In this document: positions 1 to 6,502 of the stretch, piece by piece
How the letters are laid out: the number at the start of each line of letters is the position of its first letter
How positions within the stretch are numbered: position 1 is the first letter of the stretch
Assembly (NCBI GenBank): GCA_017998575.1
Contig: JAGOCV010000182.1
Location: forward strand, 1 to 7,920
DNA length: 7,920 nucleotides
Direction of reading: 5' to 3'
From: Burkholderiaceae bacterium
GTDB lineage: Bacteria; Pseudomonadota; Gammaproteobacteria; Burkholderiales; Burkholderiaceae
Made by a program: the position numbers and the translations under genes
Notes under the pieces: generated by a model
The model's database searches: none
What the model was told of the DNA's origin: nothing
What the model saw: the letters and a program-made list of their open reading frames with translations, nothing else

Positions 1-300
1 GCCCTCGTCTGGCGCGATCACCCCGCCGTGCGCGCCGACGTCGCCCGGATCGAACAGATGTGGACGGCGCTGTTGCAGGCCCACGGCGGGCCGATGCTGT
101 TCGGCCGCTTCACCATTGCAGACGCTTTCTTCGCACCGGTGTGCACGCGCATCCGCACGTATGGCCTGCCGGTGAGCGCGCCGGTGGCGGCGTATGTGGA
201 TGCCGTGCTCGCCCTGCCCGGCGTGCGCGCCTGGATCGACGACGCACTGGCCGAGCACGACTTCGTGGTGTTCGACGAGCCCTACCGGATCAAGCCGTGA
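1..300 (+). CDS. Glutathione S-transferase, C-terminal part (5' end outside window)
   Basis: The frame is open from base 1 and ends at TGA 298-300, giving 99 visible residues; the start codon and the N-terminal thioredoxin-fold domain lie to the left of the window. What is visible looks like the all-helical C-terminal GST domain. The stretch FGRFTIADAFFAPVCTRI matches the conserved 'G-x-F-S/T-I-A-D' N-capping box and hydrophobic staple of cytosolic GSTs. The ending AEHDFVVFDEPYR is typical of proteobacterial GST-family proteins that close with a short acidic tail. Such enzymes conjugate glutathione to electrophiles in the cytoplasm, but the residue that activates glutathione sits in the missing half, so substrate and class cannot be given. 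The gene converges on the nitroreductase gene with no base between the two stop codons. Confidence 0.85.
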   Translation, partial: ALVWRDHPAVRADVARIEQMWTALLQAHGGPMLFGRFTIADAFFAPVCTRIRTYGLPVSAPVAAYVDAVLALPGVRAWIDDALAEHDFVVFDEPYRIKP

Positions 301-927
301 TCAGGCGCCGCTGAAGCGCCCGGCCGACACGCTGTCGGCCAGCGGGCGGCGTTGCGACGGCAGCTCGCGCGGCTGCAGGGCCATGGGCAGCAGGTCGACC
401 GTTCCCTGGCGTCCCAGCGCCACCACCGCTTCGATGTTGAAGGCCAGCGGCACGCCCAGTAGCGCACGCAGGCGTTCCGCATCGAATCCCGCCATGGCGT
501 GCGCGGCCCAGCCGCTCAGGTGGGCCTGCAGCGCCATGAAACCCCAGGCGCAACCGGCATCGAACGAATGGGTGCGCGACACGCTGGCCTCGCCACTGGG
601 TGCCACGATGTAGCGCGACGACAGCACCACCACCAGTGCGGCGGCCCGCTTCACCCAGCGCTGGTTGGTGTCGTTGAGCACGCCCAGATAGCCACCCCAG
701 TGCGCATCGCCACGCAGCGAATAACAGAAGCGCCAGGGCTGCGCGTTGCTGGCCGAGGGGGCCCAGCGTGCAGCCTCCAGAACCCCCAGCACATCGGCCT
801 CGGTCATGGCTTCATCGGTGAATGCGCGCGGCGACCAGCGGTCGATGAATTGCACGGACACGGGAAAGTCGGCACGGCGCGAGCGCGCGCCGGCCAACGC
901 ACCTGGGTTGGCGGGGATCGATGACAT
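301..927 (-). CDS. Nitroreductase family FMN-dependent oxidoreductase
   Basis: This is a 208-residue protein on the minus strand, a usual length for the nitroreductase fold. FMN-contact motifs are clear: RWSPRAF at residues 30-36 (the 'RRSVRxF' phosphate-binding arm) and APSASNAQPWRF at about 56-67 (the 'PSxxNxQPW' motif). In the second half, GCAWGFMALQAHLSGW and then GFDAERLRALLGVP give the long central helix and the segment after it, and VVALGRQG is the usual last strand. Family members are homodimeric cytoplasmic enzymes that use NAD(P)H to reduce nitro compounds, quinones or similar acceptors; the true substrate cannot be read from sequence. The ATG at 925-927 is chosen because AGGAG (minus strand, 933-937) lies 5 bases upstream. 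The same frame stays open far upstream through the cca gene, but that part has no FMN-fold sequence and is antisense to cca. Its TGA and the GST TGA form the palindrome TGATCA. Confidence 0.92.
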   Translation of the reverse strand: MSSIPANPGALAGARSRRADFPVSVQFIDRWSPRAFTDEAMTEADVLGVLEAARWAPSASNAQPWRFCYSLRGDAHWGGYLGVLNDTNQRWVKRAAALVVVLSSRYIVAPSGEASVSRTHSFDAGCAWGFMALQAHLSGWAAHAMAGFDAERLRALLGVPLAFNIEAVVALGRQGTVDLLPMALQPRELPSQRRPLADSVSAGRFSGA

Positions 928-959
928 CGGCACTCCTGGGGTGGCGGGCAGAAACGCGC

Positions 960-965
960 AGCATA
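960..965 (-). promoter_or_regulatory. Possible -10 box for the nitroreductase gene
   Basis: On the minus strand the divergent gap contains TATGCT (4 of 6 matches to TATAAT). It would start transcription about 26 bases before the nitroreductase ATG. No convincing -35 hexamer lies 16-18 bases upstream, so this is only a candidate. Confidence 0.22.
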
Positions 966-990
966 GCCGCCTGCAGGTGCTGCCCGCGCC

Positions 991-996
991 TACACT
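991..996 (+). promoter_or_regulatory. Probable -10 box of cca, implying a leaderless or near-leaderless mRNA
   Basis: TACACT (4 of 6 matches to TATAAT) ends 6 bases before the cca ATG at 1003. Transcription starting about 7 bases downstream of the box would begin at or next to the A of the start codon. The bases before the ATG (CGCCTC) contain no Shine-Dalgarno sequence, which fits a leaderless transcript. No good -35 hexamer is visible. Confidence 0.4.
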
Positions 997-1002
997 CGCC
1001 TC

Positions 1003-2265
1003 ATGCAGATCTACAAGGTGGGCGGCGCCGTACGCGACGCCCTGCTCGGCCTTCCGGTGCGCGACCATGACTGGGTGGTCGTCGGCGCTACGCCCGAGGC
1101 CATGACGGCGCAGGGATTCCTGCCTGTCGGCCGCGATTTCCCGGTGTTCCTGCACCCCGGTACACACGAGGAATATGCGCTGGCGCGCACCGAACGCAAG
1201 ACGGCCCGCGGCTATCACGGCTTTGCCTTCCAGGCCTCGCCCGAGGTGACGCTGGAGGAAGACCTCGCGCGGCGCGACCTCACCATCAATGCGATGGCGC
1301 AGCCACTGGGCGCGGCCGGCCTGGAGGGCATCGTCGACCCCTGGAACGGTCGCGCCGATCTGGCCGCCGGCGTCCTGCGCCACGTCACACCGGCCTTTGG
1401 CGAAGACCCGGTGCGCATCCTGCGCGTGGCGCGTTTCGCGGCACGCTTTTCCAGCTTCTCGGTGGCGCCCGAGACCCTTTCGCTGATGCGGCAGATGGTG
1501 GCCGCGGGCGAGGTGGATGCCCTGGTGCCCGAGCGCGTCTGGCAGGAGCTGGCGCGCGGCCTGATGGAGGAGCGGCCCTCGCGCATGATCGAAGTGCTGC
1601 GCGAATGCGGCGCGCTCGCGCGCCTGCTGCCCGAAGTCGACCGGCTGTTCGGCGTGCCGCAGCGTGCCGAGCACCATCCCGAAGTCGACACCGGCGCGCA
1701 CCTGCTGCTGGTGCTCGACATGGCGGCACGGCTGCAGGCGCCGCTCGACGTGCGCTTCGCCTGCCTGGCGCACGATCTGGGCAAGGGCACCACGCCGGCC
1801 GACGTGCTGCCACGCCACATCGGCCATGAGCAACGCAGCGCACGGTTGATGCACGCGATAGCCGAGCGCCTGCGCGTGCCCTCCGACTGCCGCGACCTGG
1901 CCGACATCGTGGCGCGCGAGCACGGCAACATCCACGCCAGCAGCACGCTCGGGCCGGCCGCTGTGCTGCGCCTGCTGGAGCGCTGCGACGCCCTGCGCAA
2001 GCCCGGGCGGTTCGAGCGCGCACTGCTGGCCTGCGAATGCGATGCGCGCGGCCGGCTGGGGCTGGACGAGCGCCCATATCCGCAACGCGAACGGCTGATG
2101 GCCGCCCTCGCTGCGGTGCAATCTGTCACAACTTCCGGCATCGCAGCCGAGGCCATGGCGGCCGGCTTGTCCGGGCCCGCCGTTGGCAAGCGCATTCAGG
2201 AAGGCCGACTGCAGGCCTTGCAAAACCGTAAGGAAATATTTCAGAACCCGGGTCTAACGGAATGA
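1003..2265 (+). CDS. cca: Multifunctional CCA protein (tRNA nucleotidyltransferase with HD domain)
   Basis: The enzyme adds or repairs the 3' CCA of tRNAs from CTP and ATP without a nucleic-acid template, in the cytoplasm. The product has 420 residues, close to the E. coli enzyme. The class II nucleotidyltransferase head shows [10 protein letters not shown] (7-16), the metal-binding pair D21 and D23 in [19 protein letters not shown] (90-99), and [16 protein letters not shown] (134-149) that recognises incoming bases. The C-terminal half holds an HD phosphohydrolase domain: [11 protein letters not shown] (223-233) with H233, and LAHDLGKG with H257 and D258. An intact HD domain means this is the gammaproteobacterial/betaproteobacterial 'multifunctional' type, whose E. 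coli member also has 2',3'-cyclic phosphodiesterase, 2'-nucleotidase and phosphatase activity. The start is fixed by the conserved MxIYxVGGAVRD opening. There is no Shine-Dalgarno sequence. The gene is divergent from the nitroreductase. Confidence 0.97.
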   Translation: MQIYKVGGAVRDALLGLPVRDHDWVVVGATPEAMTAQGFLPVGRDFPVFLHPGTHEEYALARTERKTARGYHGFAFQASPEVTLEEDLARRDLTINAMAQPLGAAGLEGIVDPWNGRADLAAGVLRHVTPAFGEDPVRILRVARFAARFSSFSVAPETLSLMRQMVAAGEVDALVPERVWQELARGLMEERPSRMIEVLRECGALARLLPEVDRLFGVPQRAEHHPEVDTGAHLLLVLDMAARLQAPLDVRFACLAHDLGKGTTPADVLPRHIGHEQRSARLMHAIAERLRVPSDCRDLADIVAREHGNIHASSTLGPAAVLRLLERCDALRKPGRFERALLACECDARGRLGLDERPYPQRERLMAALAAVQSVTTSGIAAEAMAAGLSGPAVGKRIQEGRLQALQNRKEIFQNPGLTE

Positions 2266-2287
2266 GTCTGGTAAGGTTTCCGCAAAC
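2218..2287 (+). promoter_or_regulatory. Low-GC stretch, likely control region of the trehalose cluster
   Basis: The last 48 bases of cca and the 22-base gap before otsB are clearly poorer in G and C than anything around them. TTGCAA (2218-2223) resembles a -35 box, and TCTAAC (2253-2258) resembles a -10 box, but their spacing is too wide for them to be one promoter. An 8-base perfect palindrome, ACCCGGGT, sits at 2246-2253. TAAGG (2272-2276) is a weak, rather distant ribosome-binding site for otsB. I therefore support a regulatory region but not a defined promoter. Confidence 0.3.
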
Positions 2288-3061
2288 ATGCAGCCCCTGC
2301 CTCTCCTGACACCCGAGCACGCGCTCTTTCTCGATTTCGACGGCACACTGGCCGATATCGCCCCACACCCGGACGCCGTCCGTGTCCCGACCGGGCTGGT
2401 TCCCACCCTCTCCGTGCTCCAGGCCCAACTGGGCGGCGCCCTGGCCATCCTTACTGGCCGTCGCGAGTCCGACGTCGATGCCTTCCTCGGCCCGCTGCGC
2501 CTGCCCGTGGCCAGCGAGCACGGGGCCTGCTGGCGCCTGCCCGACGGCACGCACCCTGAGGTGCCGGCCCCCGACCTCACCGGCGTGCGCATGGCGGCCG
2601 AGCAGCTGGCGGCCGCCCATCCGGGGCTGCTGGTGGAACACAAACGTGCCACCGTGGCCCTGCATTACCGCCACGCCCAGCACCTCGAGCCGCTCTGCCT
2701 TGAAACCATGACCGCCGCGGCCGGCGCCACCGAGGGCGTCGAGCTCATGCACGGCAAGTGCGTGGTCGAGGTCAAGCCCGAAGGCGTCAACAAGGGCCGC
2801 GCCCTGGCGGGCTTCATGGCGTTCGAGCCGTTCAGGGGCCGTGTACCCGTGTTCGCGGGCGACGACGTGACCGACGAGGCCGGATTCGTCGCCGCCCAGT
2901 CGCTGGGCGGCCGCGGCATCAAGATCGGCGAAGGACCCACCCAGGCCCTGCACCGGTGCCTGTCGCCCGCCACTTTCCGGGGTTGGCTCGCCGCCGCGCG
3001 CACAGCCCTGCCGCCCACTCCGCCCTTGCCACCGAACGCTACCTGGGGACACACAGCATGA
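2288..3061 (+). CDS. otsB: Trehalose-6-phosphate phosphatase
   Basis: OtsB removes the phosphate from trehalose-6-phosphate to give trehalose, the second step of the OtsA-OtsB pathway. The 257-residue protein has all HAD-superfamily motifs in order: LFLDFDGTLADI with nucleophile D16 and acid/base D18 (motif I), AILTGR ending at R58 (motif II), the motif III lysine K169 in EGVNKGRAL, and AGDDVTDEAGF with D192, D193 and D196 (motif IV, magnesium). A cap domain of the OtsB/T6PP kind lies between residues of about 80 and 165 (SEHGACW, HKRATVALHYR, VVEVKPEG). The length fits the family. ATG 2288 places motif I 16 residues from the N terminus, as usual. The tail after about residue 240 is proline-rich and probably unstructured. 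Its TGA overlaps the ATG of the next gene as ATGA, so the two are likely translated together. Confidence 0.96.
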   Translation: MQPLPLLTPEHALFLDFDGTLADIAPHPDAVRVPTGLVPTLSVLQAQLGGALAILTGRRESDVDAFLGPLRLPVASEHGACWRLPDGTHPEVPAPDLTGVRMAAEQLAAAHPGLLVEHKRATVALHYRHAQHLEPLCLETMTAAAGATEGVELMHGKCVVEVKPEGVNKGRALAGFMAFEPFRGRVPVFAGDDVTDEAGFVAAQSLGGRGIKIGEGPTQALHRCLSPATFRGWLAAARTALPPTPPLPPNATWGHTA

Positions 3062-4980
3062 CCGCCAAGGCCGAGCCCGCAGGCGCCGCCGCATTGCCGC
3101 ACGACAACCCGATCATGTCGGCGCACGATGCCACAAGCATCAGCGGGCCGGCGCCTGCCGCCATGGCGGCAGGCGCCGAATCGGCGGTGTTCGCCTCGCC
3201 GGCGGCACCCTCGCTCGCGCTGGGCGTGATCGGCAACTGCGCCTTCAATGCCATGGTCGACGCGCACGGACGCATCGTCTGGTGCTGCCTGCCGCGCTTC
3301 GACGGCGACCCGGTGTTCAACGCCCTGCTCGATCCCGACCGCGGCAGCCACTTCGGCATCGAGATCGAGAACCTCGCCTCGGCCCGGCAGTGGTACGAGC
3401 CCAACACCGCCGTGCTGCGCACCCAGCTGTTCGACAGCGCGGGCCAGGGCATCGAGATCACCGACTTCGCGCCGCGCTTCTATTCCCGCTCGCGCTTCTT
3501 CCGACCCATGACGCTGGTGCGCCGGGTGCGGCCGATCCAGGGTTCGCCGCGCATCCGCGTGGCACTGGACCTGCGCTACGACTGGGGCCGCAAGACGCCC
3601 GAGATCACGCGAGGCAGCAACCATGTGCGATTCGTCTCCGGCGACCTCACGCTGCGGCTGAACACCGACGCGCCCATCTCCCACGTGCTGTCGAAGACAC
3701 CCTTCGTCTGCTCGCGCGAGTACAACTTCCTGCTCGGCGCCGACGAAACGCTCACCGATGGCATCGCCGACACCGCGCGCCATTTCGAGCAGGAAACCAT
3801 CTCGTACTGGCGCAAGTGGGTGCAGCGGCTGGACGTGCCGCTGGAGTGGCAGGACGCGGTGATTCGCGCGGCCATCACCCTGAAGATGTCGCTGTTCGAA
3901 GATACCGGCGCCATCATCGCGGCCATGACCACCAGCATCCCCGAGCATGCCGACAGCGGCCGCAACTGGGACTACCGTTACTGCTGGCTGCGCGACGCGT
4001 TTTTCGTGGTGCGTGCGCTCAACAGCCTCTCCGAAGTGGGCACGATGGAGGACTACCTGCGCTGGCTCTCCAACGTGGTGGTGGCCGCGCGCGGCGAGCA
4101 CATCCAGCCGCTCTACGGCATCGGCCTCGAGCGCGAACTGCCCGAGTCGCTCATGAACCACCTGGGCGGCTACCGCAACATGGGGCCGGTGCGCGTGGGC
4201 AACCAGGCGCAGGAGCATTTCCAGCACGACGTGTACGGCAACATCGTGCTCGGCTCGGCCCAGGCCTTCCATGACAAGCGCCTGCTCAGCCCGGCTGGCG
4301 TGGCCGAATTCACCCAGCTCGAGGCCGTGGGCGAGCAGGCCGTGCGCGTGTACGGCACGCCCGATGCCGGCATGTGGGAGCTGCGCACCCGCGCACGCGT
4401 GCACACTTCGTCGGCGCTGATGAGCTGGGCGGCCTGCGACCGGCTGGCCAAGATCGCCGTCCACCTGGACCTGCCGCAACGCGCTGCGTATTGGCGCGAC
4501 CACGCCGACCGCATGCGCGAGGAGATCCTGGCCAAATCCTGGAACGAGCAGCGCCAGGCGTTCGCGGAGAGCTTCGGCGGCAAGGAACTCGACGCCAGCG
4601 TGCTGCTGATGGCCGAGGTCAACTTCATCGATCCGAAAGACCCGCGTTTCGTCTCTACCGTGGATGCGATGGAGAAGTCGCTTTGCGACGGCCCGTACAT
4701 GCGCCGCTACGAGGCGGCCGACGATTTCGGCAAGCCCGAGACTGCCTTCAACATCTGCACCTTCTGGCGCATCGACGCGCTGGCGCGCATCGGCCGCAAG
4801 AAAGAGGCGCGTGAGATCTTCGAGACCATGCTGGCCGCGCGCAACACGCTGGGGCTGCTGTCGGAAGACACGCACCCGGTCACCGGCGAGATGTGGGGCA
4901 ACTATCCGCAGACCTATTCGATGGTCGGCATCATCAACGCCGCGATGCGCCTGTCGGCGCCGTGGGACAGCGTGATCTGA
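3058..4980 (+). CDS. Glycoside hydrolase family 15 protein (glucoamylase/trehalase-like)
   Basis: This is a 640-residue enzyme of the GH15 (alpha/alpha)6-barrel family, which hydrolyses alpha-glucosides with inversion. The N-terminal beta domain opens at about residue 53 with LALGVIGNCAFNAMVDAHGRIVW and PRFDGDPVF. The barrel shows RNWDYRYCWLRDA (302-314), HIQPLYGIGLERELPE and NHLGGYRNMGPVRVGNQA. MWELRTR places the likely general acid at E441, and LLSEDTHPVTG...GNYPQTYS places the likely base at E603; both are assigned by analogy with other GH15 enzymes. Residues 1-50 are an Ala/Pro-rich, probably disordered tail with no signal peptide, so the enzyme should be cytoplasmic. The ATG at 3058 is preferred because TGGGGA precedes it and it overlaps the otsB stop (ATGA); M20 (3115) and M36 (3163) are alternatives that keep the whole domain. 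Its place between otsB and otsA suggests a role in trehalose or glucan turnover; trehalase, glucoamylase and another alpha-glucosidase all remain possible. Confidence 0.92.
   Translation: MTAKAEPAGAAALPHDNPIMSAHDATSISGPAPAAMAAGAESAVFASPAAPSLALGVIGNCAFNAMVDAHGRIVWCCLPRFDGDPVFNALLDPDRGSHFGIEIENLASARQWYEPNTAVLRTQLFDSAGQGIEITDFAPRFYSRSRFFRPMTLVRRVRPIQGSPRIRVALDLRYDWGRKTPEITRGSNHVRFVSGDLTLRLNTDAPISHVLSKTPFVCSREYNFLLGADETLTDGIADTARHFEQETISYWRKWVQRLDVPLEWQDAVIRAAITLKMSLFEDTGAIIAAMTTSIPEHADSGRNWDYRYCWLRDAFFVVRALNSLSEVGTMEDYLRWLSNVVVAARGEHIQPLYGIGLERELPESLMNHLGGYRNMGPVRVGNQAQEHFQHDVYGNIVLGSAQAFHDKRLLSPAGVAEFTQLEAVGEQAVRVYGTPDAGMWELRTRARVHTSSALMSWAACDRLAKIAVHLDLPQRAAYWRDHADRMREEILAKSWNEQRQAFAESFGGKELDASVLLMAEVNFIDPKDPRFVSTVDAMEKSLCDGPYMRRYEAADDFGKPETAFNICTFWRIDALARIGRKKEAREIFETMLAARNTLGLLSEDTHPVTGEMWGNYPQTYSMVGIINAAMRLSAPWDSVI
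3149..3178. repeat. Perfect 30-base palindrome inside the GH15 coding sequence
   Basis: The left arm is CGGCGCCTGCCGCCA and the right arm is its exact reverse complement, with no unpaired base at the DNA centre (CCATGG). It covers codons 31-41, which encode P-A-P-A-A-M-A-A-G-A-E in the disordered N-terminal tail. The first mismatch on either side is at 3148/3179. The in-frame ATG of M36 sits at the centre. In RNA it would fold into a very stable GC stem with a small loop. Confidence 0.95.
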
Positions 4981-5009
4981 CATCCGGTGTCCCGCCCGCA
5001 GCAGTAACC

Positions 5010-5014
5010 AGGGA
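5010..5014 (+). promoter_or_regulatory. otsA: Ribosome-binding site of otsA
   Basis: AGGGA lies 4 bases before the ATG at 5019. It decides the start against an upstream in-frame ATG at 4893, which would lie inside the GH15 gene and add 42 residues unrelated to OtsA. The 38-base gap between the GH15 stop and this start shows no terminator. Confidence 0.7.
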
Positions 5015-5018
5015 ATCC

Positions 5019-6401
5019 ATGGGACGTCTCGTCGCAATATCCAACCGCGTGGCCGATCCGCGCAAGGCCGCGGCCGGCGGCCTGGCCGTGGCACTGGGCG
5101 AAGCCCTCAACCAGACGGGCGGGCTCTGGTTCGGCTGGAGCGGCACCATCGTCGAGGGCGGCACGCCCGGCGAGGGGGATCTGCATGTGCAGCAGGCCGG
5201 CGCGGTCAAGCTCGCCACGGTCGATCTGTGCCGCGAGGACCACGACAGCTACTACCTGGGCTACAGCAACAACGTGCTGTGGCCGGTGTTCCATTACCGG
5301 CTCGACCTGGCGCAGTTCGAGGCCGGCTTCATCGGCGGCTACCGGCGCGTCAACCAGATGTTCGCGCGCAAGCTGTTGCCGCTGCTGAAGGACGACGACG
5401 TCATCTGGATCCACGACTACCACCTGATTCCGCTGGCGGCCGAGCTGCGCGCCATGGGTTGTCGCCAGAAGATCGGCTTCTTCCTGCACATCCCGCTGCC
5501 GCCGCCGCTCATGATGGCCGCCATCCCGCAGCACGAATGGCTGATGCGCTCGCTGTTCGCCTACGACCTCGTGGGCCTGCAGAGCGAGGCCGACGTGCAG
5601 CATTTCTCGCGCTACGTGCAGCAGGAAGCAGGCGCCGAGGTGCTGGAGGACGGCCGCCACCGCGCCTTCGGCAGCACGGTGCGGGTCAAGGCCGTGCCCA
5701 TCGGCATCGACGTGGACGAATTCGCCTCGCTCACGCACGGCCGCGAAGCGCAGGATCTGTATGAGCGCATGCGCGACGAGTACGCGCGCCGGCGCCTGCT
5801 GATCGGCGTCGACCGGCTGGACTACTCCAAAGGCATTCCGCACCGGGTGAAGGCCTTCCGCGACCTGCTTGCCCACTATCCCGAGAACCGCAACAGCGCC
5901 ACGCTGATCCAGATCGCCTCGCCCACGCGCGAGGATGTCGATGCCTACGGCGACATCCGCCGCGAGCTCGAAAGCCTGTGCGGCGCCATCAACGGCGACT
6001 ACGGCGAGCTCGACTGGATGCCCGTGCGCTATATCCACCGCATGGTGGCGCGCAAGCGCATTCCCGGCCTGTGCCGGGCCGCGCGCGTGGGGCTTGTCAC
6101 GCCGCTGCGTGACGGCATGAATCTGGTGGCCAAGGAATTCATCGCCGCGCAAGACCCGGCCGACCCCGGCGTGCTGGTGCTCTCGCGCTTCGCGGGGGCG
6201 GCCGAGCAGATGAAGGAAGCGTTGCTGGTCAACCCGTACGACACCCACGGCACGGCCGAGGCGATCCAGCAGGCGTTGCAGATGCCGCTGGACGAGCGGC
6301 GCCGCAGGCACCAGGCGCTGCTGGCGGGCATCCGCGAATTCGACGTGCACTGGTGGCGCAAGACCTTCCTGCAGGCGCTGTCAGAGGCCGGCGGCGACTG
6401 A
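5019..6401 (+). CDS. otsA: Trehalose-6-phosphate synthase (UDP-glucose dependent)
   Basis: OtsA joins UDP-glucose and glucose-6-phosphate into trehalose-6-phosphate, the substrate of the OtsB encoded two genes upstream. The protein has 460 residues, slightly shorter than E. coli OtsA, and belongs to glycosyltransferase family 20. The opening [14 protein letters not shown] and AAGGLAVAL, then GGLWFGWSG, form the N-terminal substrate-binding loop. [13 protein letters not shown] places H132 and D133 near the acceptor. [12 protein letters not shown] follows. The C-terminal nucleotide-sugar domain has [12 protein letters not shown] with R266 and K271 for the diphosphate, then [20 protein letters not shown] (D365-E373) for the glucose and ribose. 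The end, [12 protein letters not shown], matches the usual C terminus. There is no OtsB domain fused to it, as expected when a separate otsB is present. The gene order otsB-GH15-otsA on one strand with short gaps suggests one operon. Confidence 0.97.
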   Translation: MGRLVAISNRVADPRKAAAGGLAVALGEALNQTGGLWFGWSGTIVEGGTPGEGDLHVQQAGAVKLATVDLCREDHDSYYLGYSNNVLWPVFHYRLDLAQFEAGFIGGYRRVNQMFARKLLPLLKDDDVIWIHDYHLIPLAAELRAMGCRQKIGFFLHIPLPPPLMMAAIPQHEWLMRSLFAYDLVGLQSEADVQHFSRYVQQEAGAEVLEDGRHRAFGSTVRVKAVPIGIDVDEFASLTHGREAQDLYERMRDEYARRRLLIGVDRLDYSKGIPHRVKAFRDLLAHYPENRNSATLIQIASPTREDVDAYGDIRRELESLCGAINGDYGELDWMPVRYIHRMVARKRIPGLCRAARVGLVTPLRDGMNLVAKEFIAAQDPADPGVLVLSRFAGAAEQMKEALLVNPYDTHGTAEAIQQALQMPLDERRRRHQALLAGIREFDVHWWRKTFLQALSEAGGD

Positions 6402-6402
6402 A

Positions 6403-6422
6403 CGCGCCGCGCGGCGGGCGCG
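6403..6422 (+). terminator. GC-only inverted repeat after otsA, possible weak terminator
   Basis: CGCGCC (6403-6408) can pair with GGCGCG (6417-6422). Alternatively, the 12-base perfect palindrome CGCCGCGCGGCG (6405-6416) folds on itself. It starts 2 bases after the otsA stop codon. No T-run follows, so it is not a standard intrinsic terminator. It may cause pausing or protect the 3' end. Confidence 0.3.
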
Positions 6423-6436
6423 CCGGGCGGGCGTGA

Positions 6437-6467
6437 TTGGCGCGGTATGTAACAGCGCCCCTAGAAT
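6437..6467 (+). promoter_or_regulatory. Probable promoter of the uncharacterised gene at 6503
   Basis: TAGAAT (6462-6467) matches five of six bases of TATAAT. TTGGCG (6437-6442) is a 4-of-6 match to the -35 box with a rather long 19-base spacer. Transcription would start near 6474, leaving a leader of about 29 bases. This supports separate transcription from the trehalose cluster. Confidence 0.5.
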
Positions 6468-6502
6468 GGCAGGCACGCAGTTCCCTGCATCACCGGCCGC
6501 CT

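Noticed and set aside
928..2223. Upstream extension of the nitroreductase frame across cca, making a 640-residue minus-strand protein
   Set aside because: It is antisense to the clearly conserved cca gene, has no recognisable domain, and the nitroreductase has its own ATG with AGGAG. Long antisense frames are expected at this GC content.
2758..3057. 100-residue N-terminal extension of the GH15 protein
   Set aside because: It would overlap most of the second half of otsB. The ATG at 3058 has a Shine-Dalgarno-like sequence and the ATGA overlap expected of coupled genes.
4893..5018. Upstream start for otsA
   Set aside because: It overlaps the GH15 C terminus by 88 bases, and the extra residues are unlike OtsA, whose conserved opening begins at 5019 behind AGGGA.
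2665..5094. 809-residue minus-strand open frame
   Set aside because: It lies opposite otsB, GH15 and the start of otsA, all with full family motifs. Its histidine/arginine/alanine-rich composition is typical of a GC-rich shadow frame.
4914..6350. 478-residue minus-strand open frame
   Set aside because: It is fully antisense to otsA and has no known motif.
6437..6502. TTG start giving a 223-residue version of the uncharacterised protein
   Set aside because: The added codons coincide with the probable -35 and -10 boxes, and no ribosome-binding site precedes the TTG.
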